From assembly GCA_964566965.1 (NCBI GenBank), contig CAZMKO010000075.1:1-11275 (forward strand): DNA of 11,275 nt, in the 5' to 3' direction. The notes under the pieces were generated by a model. That model was not told the origin of the DNA and ran no database searches. It saw nothing but the letters and a program-made list of their open reading frames with translations. The first letter of the stretch is position 1; each line of letters begins with the position of its first letter. This stretch comes from Oleiagrimonas sp964566965. GTDB taxonomy: Bacteria > Pseudomonadota > Gammaproteobacteria > Xanthomonadales > Rhodanobacteraceae. This document shows positions 1 through 5,969 of the stretch, piece by piece. The position numbers and the translations under genes are program-made.

Positions 1-2
1 CA

Positions 3-104
3 CCGTGGATCCGGCGACTGATGCACGAAGGCGTGGGCGACGACGCCGACAAAAACCGGCCGGGTGAGGCGCCTGCCGACGCAACGGCACGGCAAACAAC
101 ATGA
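3..104 (+). CDS. C-terminal tail of an unidentified gene entering from the left edge
   Basis: Frame 3 is open from the first base to a TGA at 102-104, giving 33 residues that begin PWIRRLMHEGVGDDADKN and end in a polar, disordered-looking tail ending ARQTT. The codons favour G or C at the third position, as in the real genes of the window. A short basic helix followed by an acidic, Pro/Ala-rich tail is common at the cytoplasmic end of multi-pass transporters. With a TetR-type fragment just downstream, an efflux protein is a possible identity, but this is a guess from context. The start lies outside the window. No family can be assigned from 33 residues. Confidence 0.4.
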   Translation, partial: PWIRRLMHEGVGDDADKNRPGEAPADATARQTT

Positions 105-151
105 CGCAGCGGAGAGTAGCCGCGGAGACGGCCGCGGGTTGCGCCACTGAA

Positions 152-340
152 TCAACACGCGAAGTGCAACTGCAACACTCCGGGCAGCTCACTGAACCGC
201 TCGATGGTTGCCCTGTAGTCTGGGCTCCATCTTCGTCACCAGGGACACGAACACGCCCATGAAATGCCTTTTCGCCATTGTTGAGGACGGCACCCATATC
301 GAGGAGGTCTGGCGCCACGTCGTCGAGTGAAGGGGCGGAT
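152..340 (-). pseudogene. Frameshifted remnant of an unidentified small coding sequence
   Basis: On the minus strand three short stretches of coding-like sequence follow each other in different frames. About 330-260 reads LDDVAPDLLDMGAVLNNGE, about 260-225 reads VFVSLVTKMEP, and about 222-155 reads DYRATIERFSELPGVLQLHF and then AC before a TGA at 154-152. Two frame changes, near 255 and 222, would join them into one reading. The last two stretches look faintly like the first strand and helix of the ligand-binding (RAM) domain of Lrp/AsnC regulators. The match is too short to be firm, and no helix-turn-helix is present. Read as a decayed gene of unknown identity; chance open frames remain possible. 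Confidence 0.25.
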
Positions 341-387
341 TACGCAGGCACGGACAGGCCCAAAATAGGGGCCCCAAAAAGGGCAAC

Positions 388-455
388 AAAAAGGGGTCAG
401 AGTGCTTTAAAAAAGACGAGAAATCACTCTGAGAAAATCACTCTGACCCCTTTTT
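388..455. repeat. 17-bp perfect inverted repeat of the GGGGTCAGAGTG family
   Basis: AAAAAGGGGTCAGAGTG at 388-404 is matched by its exact reverse complement at 439-455, around a 34-nt loop. Inside, the 12-mer AAATCACTCTGA occurs twice, at 421-432 and 435-446. The right arm occurs again at 3524-3544. Repeats of this look scatter through xanthomonad and betaproteobacterial genomes, often near IS or REP-associated transposase genes (recalled, not checked). Here the repeat directly abuts a truncated TetR reading frame, so it may mark a recombination or insertion joint. Confidence 0.75.
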
Positions 456-456
456 G

Positions 457-672
457 GTGGACGAAGGCACCGCCTCCTCCGGCGCCGACATCCGCACCCG
501 GGCCGCCTTTCTCGGCATCAACGACCTTGCCGTACTACTGTTCCGCGACCTGCTCACCGACTGGCTCGGCATCGACCCGCTTTCTCCTGCAGGCCTGCGA
601 CAATGGTCCACCGAAGCCGGCAGCATCTACGCGGGCGGGCTGCGCGGCCCGCTCCTTCCGGCGTGCGCCTGA
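457..672 (+). pseudogene. TetR/AcrR-type regulator, C-terminal fragment
   Basis: The frame is open from the edge of the inverted repeat to a TGA at 670-672 and encodes about 71 residues with strong G/C third-position bias. The sequence RAAFLGINDLAVLLFRDLL followed by LGIDPLSPAGLRQW and an IYAGGL end is typical of the last two helices of TetR-family ligand-binding domains. There is no DNA-binding N-terminus: upstream of 457 the sequence is the GGGGTCAGAGTG repeat, and nothing there reads as a helix-turn-helix. The gene therefore appears cut at the repeat, leaving a non-functional tail. The only starts available are GTG 457 or TTG 454, with no ribosome binding site. The family call rests on remembered motif shape. 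Confidence 0.5.
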
Positions 673-720
673 AGTCCGTGAAATGCCCCCCCGCTACCGC
701 GGCCATCGACAAAATATGCA

Positions 721-840
721 TCAGGTGGATACGCAGCTGGCCGGATCACGCTTGCACTCATCCATGTCGGGCTTGTCCAGAGCACAGGGCGTAACGGCCT
801 GCCCCGGGGCTTGCTTGACCTCACCTCTGCCTGGGCCAAT
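721..840 (-). pseudogene. C-terminal fragment of an unidentified cysteine-containing protein
   Basis: On the minus strand a coding-like frame runs from about 840 to a TGA at 723-721. It reads EVKQAPGQAVTPCALDKP and then DMDECKRDPASCVST. It holds three cysteines and good codon use, as in a small exported disulfide protein. Going upstream, the frame meets a TAA close to where the IS3-type remnant begins, so the N-terminal part is missing. I do not recognise the family. It may be a chance frame. Confidence 0.22.
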
Positions 841-849
841 CGCCCTCTT

Positions 850-963
850 GCTTTATGGCGTAAACCATCCCGACGTTCGCGGAGGCTTCAACCTTTGAGA
901 GGGTTGGAGCATGAACACCCGGAAGCCGTACTCACCGGCGGTACGGGAGCGTGGGGTGCAGAT
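850..963 (+). mobile_element. IS3-type element, left-end fragment with the start of OrfA
   Basis: ATG 911, preceded by GGAG at 906-909, begins MNTRKPYSPAVRERGVQM. This is the usual opening of the small OrfA (helix-turn-helix) protein of IS3-family transposases, which read like YSPEVRERAVRMV. Homology stops after 18 residues at about 963, where an IS4-type sequence begins on the other strand. The stretch before the ATG contains GTAAACCA at 869-876, also present in the IS3-type end at 7576-7583, so both remnants may come from the same element type. The outer limit at 850 is approximate. Only a dead fragment remains. Confidence 0.5.
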
Positions 964-1336
964 GGCACGCGGTCGGTCATGGCTTGTCTGCCATGTCGAG
1001 TGGGTGACGTAACCAGCGGGGCGGGCAAGTGCTGCCGTGCGCGGCAATAAACTCCGACGTGCGTCTTGCACCGTGGGAGGTTGCCTGCAACGCGCGTCAC
1101 GGCGCCGGCGTTGACCGCGTGCTGACAAGTCCGATCTTTGCTCAGCATCTGACGCAAAAACATCGACAATGTTTCCGTGGGTGGAAAACGGCGCTCGCGA
1201 TGCGCTGGCAACAATGCATCCCATGGATCAACCGTTCTGGGCCAGTGAGGAGATTGAAGAACGTGAAAGCGTTCGATTGTCCAAGCTGACGGCGAACCTG
1301 CTGTTGCTGGATAGTGACACGACGCCTACGTTTCAT
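964..1336 (-). pseudogene. IS4-family transposase, frameshifted N-terminal fragment
   Basis: On the minus strand, ATG at 1336-1334 opens MKRRRRVTIQQQQVRRQLGQ and runs to FTFFNLLTGPE at about 1235. The reading then shifts frame between about 1234 and 1218 and continues as ALLPAHRERRFPPTETLSMF, later VGVYCRARQHLP and finally GRQAMTDRVP at 963. Order and motifs match the N-terminal region of a group of IS4-family transposases, which read FFN.LTGP, LLPAHRERLFPPTETLSMFL and YCRARQRLP. After about 125 residues the homology stops at the junction with the IS3-type fragment, and the DDE catalytic domain is absent. The gene is dead twice over, by frameshift and by truncation. The IS identification is from memory of the family; I am fairly confident of it. 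Confidence 0.72.
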
Positions 1337-1463
1337 AAGGGCTGGTCTCGAGTGGCAGGAAATGTCTTGGTGACACCACCCCGTCACCCGATCCATGTTT
1401 TTACTTGTTTTATCAGTGAACTACCGTGAAAGAAAGTCCCGTTTGACCCTGCCCCCCTTTTTG
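1337..1463. mobile_element. Probable terminal region of the IS4-type remnant
   Basis: Between the transposase start and the end of the GH43 gene there is no credible gene. The minus-strand reading has a G-rich end, AAAAAGGGGGGCAGGGTC (1463-1446), followed by an AT-rich leader. This fits the outer end of the IS element whose transposase begins at 1336. The end resembles the AAAAAGGGGTCAGAGTG repeats elsewhere in the window (same poly-A, poly-G, GGTCA order), so the two may be related. The boundary is inferred; no target-site duplication was found. Confidence 0.35.
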
Positions 1464-1469
1464 GCCCGA

Positions 1470-2507
1470 TCAACGCAACGGGTGCTGCTTGACGCCGCTT
1501 CGAGTGATTTTCACGGGCTGAATGAAGCCCTTGGCATCGAAATGCAACCGCTCAATGCTGACGGCGCGGTGGTTGGCGTCGGTTTCGCCTTTCGGGCGGC
1601 GATGGTAGACGATGTACCAGTGATCGTCCGGCGTATGCAGCAACGAATGGTGTCCGGCACCGGTGGCGATTGATGGGTCCTGACGCAGAACCCGTCCGAT
1701 ACGCTTGAACGGCCCCAGCGGCGAATCGCCGATGGCATACGCCACCGCATAGTCGGGACCGGTCCATCCGCCTTCAGACCACATCAAGTAGTACTTGCCG
1801 TGGCGACGGAACATCATCGGGCCCTCGACATAATGCTCGGGCGTGATCTCTTTGAACGTGCTGCCGTCGGGCAAGGATTCGAAACCGGTGAAGTCGGGTT
1901 TCAGGCGGGCGATGTTGAGGTGCTTCCATCCCCCGTACAACAGGTAGTAGCTGCCGTCATCGTCACGAAACACATCCGGGTCGATCGGCTGCGCCCCGTG
2001 ATGAAAAGTGCCAACCAGCGGCTTGCCCAGCAGATCACGAAACGGCCCCTGCGGCCGGTCGGCCACCGCCACCCCGATGCCGCCCACCTCTTCGTCGCTG
2101 TGGATATCGTTGGCGGCGAAAAACAGATAGTACTTGCCGCCTTTTTCCACGATTGCCGGCGCCCACAGCGCTTTCTTCACCCAGGACACCGCACCGACAT
2201 CCAGCACGCGCGGGTGTTTGGTCCAGTTCACGAGATCCGGCGATGAAAACGCATCGAAAAAACGCTGTTTCTCGTAGGCCGCCGAATAGGTGGGGTAGAT
2301 CCAGTATTGCTCGTCGAAAATCGCCGACTCGGGATCCGCATACCACCCGGGCAGTACCGGGTTGCCGGAAAACCGTTTTGCCCCGGCATCCGTCACTGGC
2401 GGAGAAGAGCCGCCCCACGCCGCGGCCGCGGCTATCCACAAACCGCAGACCAGAGCCACGGAAAACCACCGGTCGCCTGCCAGGCGCATACGCAATGACC
2501 GAACCAT
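1470..2507 (-). CDS. Secreted glycoside hydrolase family 43 protein
   Basis: Encodes 345 aa of a five-bladed beta-propeller glycosidase, probably acting on arabinose- or xylose-containing plant polysaccharides in the periplasm or outside the cell. A signal peptide is visible: basic MVRSLRMRLAGDR, then a hydrophobic stretch to about residue 31. The three GH43 acidic residues are in place: the base Asp58 in GWYADPE, the pKa-modulating Asp176 in IDPDVF, and the general acid Glu228 in YVEGP. The WAPAIV motif near residue 117 is also typical. ATG 2507 is chosen over an in-frame TTG at 2531 because GGAG sits 6 nt upstream and it precedes a proper signal peptide. It starts 20 nt after the exporter gene ends, so the two are likely cotranscribed. 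Exact substrate cannot be read from the sequence. Confidence 0.9.
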   Translation of the reverse strand: MVRSLRMRLAGDRWFSVALVCGLWIAAAAAWGGSSPPVTDAGAKRFSGNPVLPGWYADPESAIFDEQYWIYPTYSAAYEKQRFFDAFSSPDLVNWTKHPRVLDVGAVSWVKKALWAPAIVEKGGKYYLFFAANDIHSDEEVGGIGVAVADRPQGPFRDLLGKPLVGTFHHGAQPIDPDVFRDDDGSYYLLYGGWKHLNIARLKPDFTGFESLPDGSTFKEITPEHYVEGPMMFRRHGKYYLMWSEGGWTGPDYAVAYAIGDSPLGPFKRIGRVLRQDPSIATGAGHHSLLHTPDDHWYIVYHRRPKGETDANHRAVSIERLHFDAKGFIQPVKITRSGVKQHPLR

Positions 2508-2527
2508 GTTTGTCTCCACTCGTGACC

Positions 2528-3265
2528 TCAAAAGCGCGCCAACGCCTGTACCAGCAGTACCGTTCCGGTCGCGATCAGGCCGACATGCACGCAGCGCACG
2601 AAAAACGCCGCGTTCATGCGTCGGTTGGCGATGCGGCCCAGCATGATGGCCACTGCCACCACCGGCAAGGCCACCAGATAATCACGCGTGACGGTGCTGG
2701 TCCACAGGCCCGTGGCGGCATAGCCGGCCATGACCAGGATGCTGGCCGGCAGGAAGTAGCCCTGCAATGTGGCTCGGAAATGCTGCGGCGACCAGCGTCG
2801 AAGCGTGCCATACAACACCAGCGGGGGCCCGTTCATGCCATAGGCACCGCCGAGGATGCCGCCGCCGAAACCAAACAGCCAGGCGTGGCGTTCCGTCTTC
2901 AACTGCGGCGGGTTGCGCATGAACAGGACGTAGCTCGAAAACCCGACAATGATCACGCCGAGCAGCAACTTTACCCACACGCTGGCAACGTGTGTCAGCA
3001 ACCACAACCCCACCGGCAAGCCCGGCAAGGTAGCCAGGAACAGGCGCCCGGCACTGCGCAAATCAGCATGCCGCCAGTCCTGCACAAGCACCACGGCGGC
3101 CACGGTCATGGACACCAGCACGGCCACCGGTGCCGCCACGTCCACCGGCATGAACAAGGCCAGCAGCGGTACCGCCACCAGCGCCTCGCCAAAACCGAAG
3201 GCGGAACGGATAAAGGTGGCGACGAACAATATCGTCAGCAGCGGCCACAGGGCATCAACCGTCAT
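2528..3265 (-). CDS. TauE/SafE-family membrane exporter
   Basis: Encodes 245 aa of almost continuous hydrophobic sequence, with about seven or eight membrane helices in two similar halves. Members of the TauE/SafE family (the DUF81-type, once called sulfite exporters) move small sulfonates, sulfite or related anions across the inner membrane. The N-terminal half shows the family motif FIRSAFGFGEALVAVPLLA at residues 18-36, and the second half has a matching Gly-rich turn, FGFGGGILGGAYGMNGPP. Length is normal for the family. ATG 3265 lacks a strong ribosome binding site but is the only start that keeps the full first helix. It is the first gene of a minus-strand unit with the GH43 gene. The transported substrate is unknown, and the pairing with a glycosidase does not reveal it. 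Confidence 0.88.
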   Translation of the reverse strand: MTVDALWPLLTILFVATFIRSAFGFGEALVAVPLLALFMPVDVAAPVAVLVSMTVAAVVLVQDWRHADLRSAGRLFLATLPGLPVGLWLLTHVASVWVKLLLGVIIVGFSSYVLFMRNPPQLKTERHAWLFGFGGGILGGAYGMNGPPLVLYGTLRRWSPQHFRATLQGYFLPASILVMAGYAATGLWTSTVTRDYLVALPVVAVAIMLGRIANRRMNAAFFVRCVHVGLIATGTVLLVQALARF

Positions 3266-3520
3266 GCCGGCACATCGTCATCGCGTTCGCATGGTGCCAG
3301 TCGCCACATCGATCATGACCCCGCCTGCAGATTCGGACGATACGACATATACATGTCGCCATCGCGCGAACCGGAGCTCGTGACGCCGATCGGGGTAACA
3401 TGGACACACTCCGGTACACGGGAAGGAATGGATCGGCAAGCATACCAATGCGATCCGATGCGAACACCTCCCCGCTGACACGCTCAACCCGGACCCGCCG
3501 CGCCGAAGAGTAACGTGTGT
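3266..3520. other. Leader region of the exporter gene, no gene seen
   Basis: The open frames here have no recognisable motif and no consistent coding bias. The stretch carries the presumed promoter of the minus-strand exporter/GH43 unit and one clear palindrome, listed separately. Confidence 0.5.
3343..3358. promoter_or_regulatory. Palindrome upstream of the exporter gene, possible operator
   Basis: CGACATATACATGTCG is an inverted repeat with perfect 6-bp arms around ATAC. It lies 78 bp before the exporter start in an otherwise GC-rich leader and overlaps AT-rich hexamers that could serve as a minus-strand -10. Size and position suit a dimeric repressor such as a TetR- or MarR-type protein, but no regulator gene lies beside it. 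Confidence 0.3.
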
Positions 3521-3523
3521 ATT

Positions 3524-3544
3524 AATCACTCTGACCCCTTTTTT
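3524..3544. repeat. Single arm of the GGGGTCAGAGTG repeat family
   Basis: AATCACTCTGACCCCTTTTT matches the right arm of the inverted repeat at 436-455 exactly, 3.1 kb away, and here stands alone without a partner arm. Together the two sites bracket the IS remnants and the exporter/GH43 unit. Confidence 0.65.
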
Positions 3545-3636
3545 GCATGCACGGATTCCGGCCAGGGCATCGGGCCATGGCGGCTTGAGCTCGTTTCCAA
3601 AGTCAAAGCGTCAGGGGGAGCCGGGAGCTATCTTTC

Positions 3637-3715
3637 TGCAGGAGCGCATCTTCTGCGCGACAGCGCGCGGTTCCATCGTGCCTTGAGGCCATCGCGCAGA
3701 AGATGCGCTCCTGCA
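3637..3715. repeat. REP-like doublet: 24-bp perfect inverted repeat
   Basis: The 24 bases at 3637-3660 (core AGGAGCGCATCTTCTGCGCG) are exactly reverse-complementary to 3692-3715, with a 31-bp spacer. Each unit is itself partly palindromic (GCGCA...TGCGC), as in REP/BIME elements of Xanthomonadaceae and Rhodanobacteraceae. Such units are spread by RAYT-type transposases, and none is encoded in the window. It sits in the divergent region between the exporter and peroxidase units and could fold into a strong cruciform or RNA hairpin. Confidence 0.8.
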
Positions 3716-3753
3716 AGGAACCTCGAACAACCGACAAATCGCGAAAACGAAGT

Positions 3754-3800
3754 CCGTTCGCCCTGAGGTATCGAAGCCTGTGCTGAGCTTGTCGAAGCAT
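3754..3800. repeat. Dispersed repeat of the CTTCGACAAGCTCAG type
   Basis: This 47-bp stretch contains CCCTGAGGTATCGAAGCC (3761-3778) and GCTGAGCTTGTCGAAGC (3782-3798), two imperfect tandem copies of one unit. The second copy is the reverse complement of the CTTCGACAAGCTCAGC sequence found as a scattered intergenic repeat in many proteobacteria (recalled). No coding function is seen. Confidence 0.6.
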
Positions 3801-3900
3801 CGCCACGAACGAAAATAGATCTTGGCTGGAACGGGGAAAGGCGGTTTTTCGAGGTGCCCTACATGGATTCAATCCGGGCTTCCCGAGCAAGCGCCATTGG

Positions 3901-3934
3901 AGTCAGGGGCAGATCAAATACTCCTGACTTTTTT
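3901..3934 (+). terminator. Hairpin followed by a T run; terminator-like or repeat-derived
   Basis: AGTCAGG at 3901-3907 pairs with CCTGACT at 3923-3929 around a 15-nt loop, and T residues run from 3929 to 3934. The shape fits an intrinsic terminator on the plus strand, but no plus-strand gene lies upstream. It may block read-through from the repeat region into the peroxidase operon, or be another decayed repeat, since its arms resemble the GGGGTCAG family. The stem is short. Confidence 0.35.
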
Positions 3935-3962
3935 GTCGGCACATTTTTTCATCCCGCGCAAT

Positions 3963-3987
3963 GGAATAAAACCGGACGCGGATCGTC
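3963..3987 (+). promoter_or_regulatory. Candidate ECF-sigma promoter of the peroxidase/b561 operon
   Basis: GGAATAA at 3963-3969 is followed by CGTC at 3984-3987, with 14 nt between them. A GGAA-type -35 and a CGTC-type -10 at this spacing are characteristic of promoters read by extracytoplasmic-function sigma factors. The -10 lies 35 nt before ATG 4023, leaving a short leader, as expected. SrpA-like peroxidase/b561 operons elsewhere can be under ECF control (recalled). No sigma or anti-sigma gene is in the window. Confidence 0.45.
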
Positions 3988-4022
3988 ATTCCCTGGTCAG
4001 ACTTTTTCCGCCAGGAGTTTTC

Positions 4023-5120
4023 ATGAACGATTCGTCCGCCCCGCAGGCCTCCCCGACCCGTTTCGGCGCTTGGGCCCTGATCATCGGCACGGTGGCGATC
4101 ATCGCGATCGCCTTCGGCTACGTCGGCGGCTGGCTGGCGCCGGACCGGCTCACGCCCAAACGCATCATCAACCAGTTCCAGGCCAATGCGGGAGTGTTTC
4201 CCGGCCATCGCCGCAACCATTCCAAGGGCGTGTGCATTACCGGCTATTTCCAGAGCAGCGGACAGGCTGCACGGTATTCGGTGGCCCAGGTGTTCACCAC
4301 GGGCCAGCACACGCCCGTGGTCGGGCGCTTCGCCATCCCCGGCGGCAACCCGTACGCGCCGGACAGCAGCGTGCCGATCCGCAGCATGGCGCTGCGCTTT
4401 GCGCTGGCCAACGGGCAGCAATGGCGCACCGGCATGAACGCGATGCCGTTGTTTCCGGTGTCCACCCCGCAGCCCTTCTACGAACAGTTGAAGGCGAAGC
4501 AACCGGATCCGGCCACGGGCAAGCCCGACCCGGAGAAGCTGAAGGCGTTTTTCGCGGCGCACCCCGAAACGGCCGCCTTCCGTACCTGGGCCAAAACCGC
4601 CAAGCCGTCGGCCAGCTATGCCACGGAACGTTACAACAGCATCAACGCCTTCGAATTCGTCGACCGCTACGGCATCCGGCACGCGGTGCGCTGGAGCATG
4701 GTCCCGGAAAAGTCGAACGGCACTGCCGCCGTCGCGTCGGCCGGCGACCCCGCCTACCTGACGACCGACCTGCGCCGGCGACTTTCACGCGGTCCGCTGC
4801 ACTGGAAATTGCTGGTGACGCTGGCCAACCCCGGCGATCCCACCAACGACGCCACCAAGGCCTGGCCGTCCGATCGCCAGACCGTCGACGCCGGCACCCT
4901 GGTGGTCCGGGACATCGAGCCGCAGGCAAGCGGCCCCTGCCGCGACATCAACTACGACCCGCTGGTATTGCCGAACGGCATCGAGGCCTCCGACGACCCG
5001 TTGTTGCCCGCGCGCTCGGCCGCCTACTCCAACGACTATCTCCGCCGCACGAGCGAGCAGGCACATCTGCCAGGCACCACCCGCACCCGCGCCAAGCCCC
5101 AGCAGGAGACCCGGCGATGA
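4023..5120 (+). CDS. Membrane-anchored SrpA-like catalase-family haem peroxidase
   Basis: Encodes 365 aa of the small catalase-fold family that acts as a haem peroxidase. The distal His66 lies in RRNHSKG, a candidate distal Asn is at 139 in GMNAMPLFPV, and the proximal haem ligand Tyr335 lies in ARSAAY with Arg331 four residues before it, as in true catalases. The protein is about 120 residues shorter than classical catalases and lacks their C-terminal regions. Residues 14-37 form a single hydrophobic helix without a clear cleavage site, so it is probably anchored to the inner membrane facing the periplasm. ATG 4023 has AGGAG 5 nt upstream. Its TGA overlaps the next ATG (ATGA), so it is coupled to the cytochrome b561, its likely electron donor. 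Peroxide or organic peroxides are the expected oxidants. Confidence 0.92.
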   Translation: MNDSSAPQASPTRFGAWALIIGTVAIIAIAFGYVGGWLAPDRLTPKRIINQFQANAGVFPGHRRNHSKGVCITGYFQSSGQAARYSVAQVFTTGQHTPVVGRFAIPGGNPYAPDSSVPIRSMALRFALANGQQWRTGMNAMPLFPVSTPQPFYEQLKAKQPDPATGKPDPEKLKAFFAAHPETAAFRTWAKTAKPSASYATERYNSINAFEFVDRYGIRHAVRWSMVPEKSNGTAAVASAGDPAYLTTDLRRRLSRGPLHWKLLVTLANPGDPTNDATKAWPSDRQTVDAGTLVVRDIEPQASGPCRDINYDPLVLPNGIEASDDPLLPARSAAYSNDYLRRTSEQAHLPGTTRTRAKPQQETRR

Positions 5121-5704
5121 ACCGTACCCCCGACATGTTTGCCCTTTCCGCCCGCCTGCTGCACTGGCTGATGGCGGCGATGATCCTCGCCATGCTGTTC
5201 ATCGGTATCGGCATGGTGGCTTCCGTATCCGAGCGCCATGAATGGCTGATCGCCATCCACAAACCGCTGGGTGTGGCCATCCTGATTCTCGTCGCGGTGC
5301 GCATCGCCGTTCGCCTTCGCAACCCGCCCCCGCCGCTGCCTGCCGACTTGCCTGCGTCGCAAAAGCTGGCCGCGCACGCCTCGCACTGGCTGCTCTATGC
5401 CTTGATGATCCTCATGCCCCTGGTGGGCTGGGCGATGATGTCGGCCGGCGGTTACCCGGTGATGCTGAGCGACTCGCTGCGCCTGCCGTCGATCTTTCCC
5501 GTCAGCACCGTCGGCTTCGCGGTCCTGCGCCATCTGCACACGTGGCTGGCGATCGCGTTGTTCCTGACGTTTCTCGCGCACCTGGCCGCCGCGCTTTACC
5601 ACGGCCTGATTCGCCGGGACGGCGTGTTGTCCAGCATGGTCGCGCGGCGTTTCAAACGTGCCCTGCCCGACAAGACGGTTCCAGCAGCCGGTGATGATGG
5701 CTAG
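5117..5704 (+). CDS. Cytochrome b561-family membrane protein
   Basis: Encodes 195 aa with four membrane helices at about 10-35, 44-66, 85-110 and 139-163, the usual layout of bacterial cytochrome b561, a dihaem quinol-oxidising electron carrier. Candidate haem-ligand histidines are H16 (LLHWL), H48 (IHKP), H87/H90 (AAHASHW), H139/H141 (HLHTW) and H155. The start ATG overlaps the peroxidase stop by four bases, and GGAG at 5105-5108 serves as ribosome binding site. The partnership suggests that it passes quinol electrons to the peroxidase at the membrane. The short Lys/Arg-rich C-terminus is probably cytoplasmic. No terminator with a T run follows; a 6-bp stem at 5761-5777 is the nearest structure. 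Confidence 0.93.
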   Translation: MNRTPDMFALSARLLHWLMAAMILAMLFIGIGMVASVSERHEWLIAIHKPLGVAILILVAVRIAVRLRNPPPPLPADLPASQKLAAHASHWLLYALMILMPLVGWAMMSAGGYPVMLSDSLRLPSIFPVSTVGFAVLRHLHTWLAIALFLTFLAHLAAALYHGLIRRDGVLSSMVARRFKRALPDKTVPAAGDDG

Positions 5705-5792
5705 TAACGCCTGATTCTGCTCCTGCGCCACAGCCGCACCATAAACCGGATGCAGATCCGCCTTGCGGCCGGCAAGGTAGACTGCCCCCGTC

Positions 5793-5945
5793 ATGTCCGT
5801 GATCCAGCGCCAATCCACCCTCACCTGCCCGGCCTGCGGTCATCGGCAACAGGAAACCATGCCCACCAACGCATGCCGGCATTTCCACGAATGCCGGCAC
5901 TGCCACACCCTGGTCGAACCATGCCCGGTGACTGCTGCGTCTTTG
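5793..5945 (+). pseudogene. GDCCVxC-domain small protein, frameshifted and truncated
   Basis: ATG 5793 opens MSVIQRQSTLTCPACGHRQQ, then ETMPTNACRHFHECRHCHTL, matching the N-terminal two-thirds of the small GDCCVxC-domain (seleno)protein family, which carries paired CxxC motifs. At about 5920 the reading must shift, consistent with loss of one base, to continue as MPGDCCVF at 5921-5944. The family's next Cys and its C-terminal end (CSYG..PCPP) are absent: the codon after Phe is Gly, and what follows runs into the tail of the opposite-strand gene at 5970. The gene is thus broken by both a frameshift and loss of its 3' end. Family function is not well defined; metal or thiol chemistry is presumed. 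Confidence 0.68.
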
Positions 5946-5969
5946 GAACCGGCCCGGATACGTTCGTCC

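Noticed and set aside
388..455. Possible CRISPR array because short repeats recur at 421 and 435
   Set aside because: The two 12-mers are only 14 bp apart with no spacer of useful length, and belong to an inverted repeat.
1217..1429. Plus-strand frame starting MHPMDQPFWASEEIEERE
   Set aside because: It overlaps the IS4 transposase N-terminus read on the minus strand, which matches the family much better.
2153..3478. A 441-codon plus-strand frame across the exporter and GH43 start
   Set aside because: Its His/Gln/Arg-rich product is the antisense of a membrane protein; the minus strand shows a real transporter.
3854..5704. A 616-codon frame apparently fusing the peroxidase region to cytochrome b561
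   Set aside because: Only the last 195 codons are the b561 gene. The upstream part is the wrong frame of the peroxidase, whose own start and catalytic residues are in another frame.
5761..5777. CCTTGC-GGCCG-GCAAGG stem after cytochrome b561 as a terminator
   Set aside because: The stem is short with no T run, and it lies only 15 bp before the start of the next reading frame.
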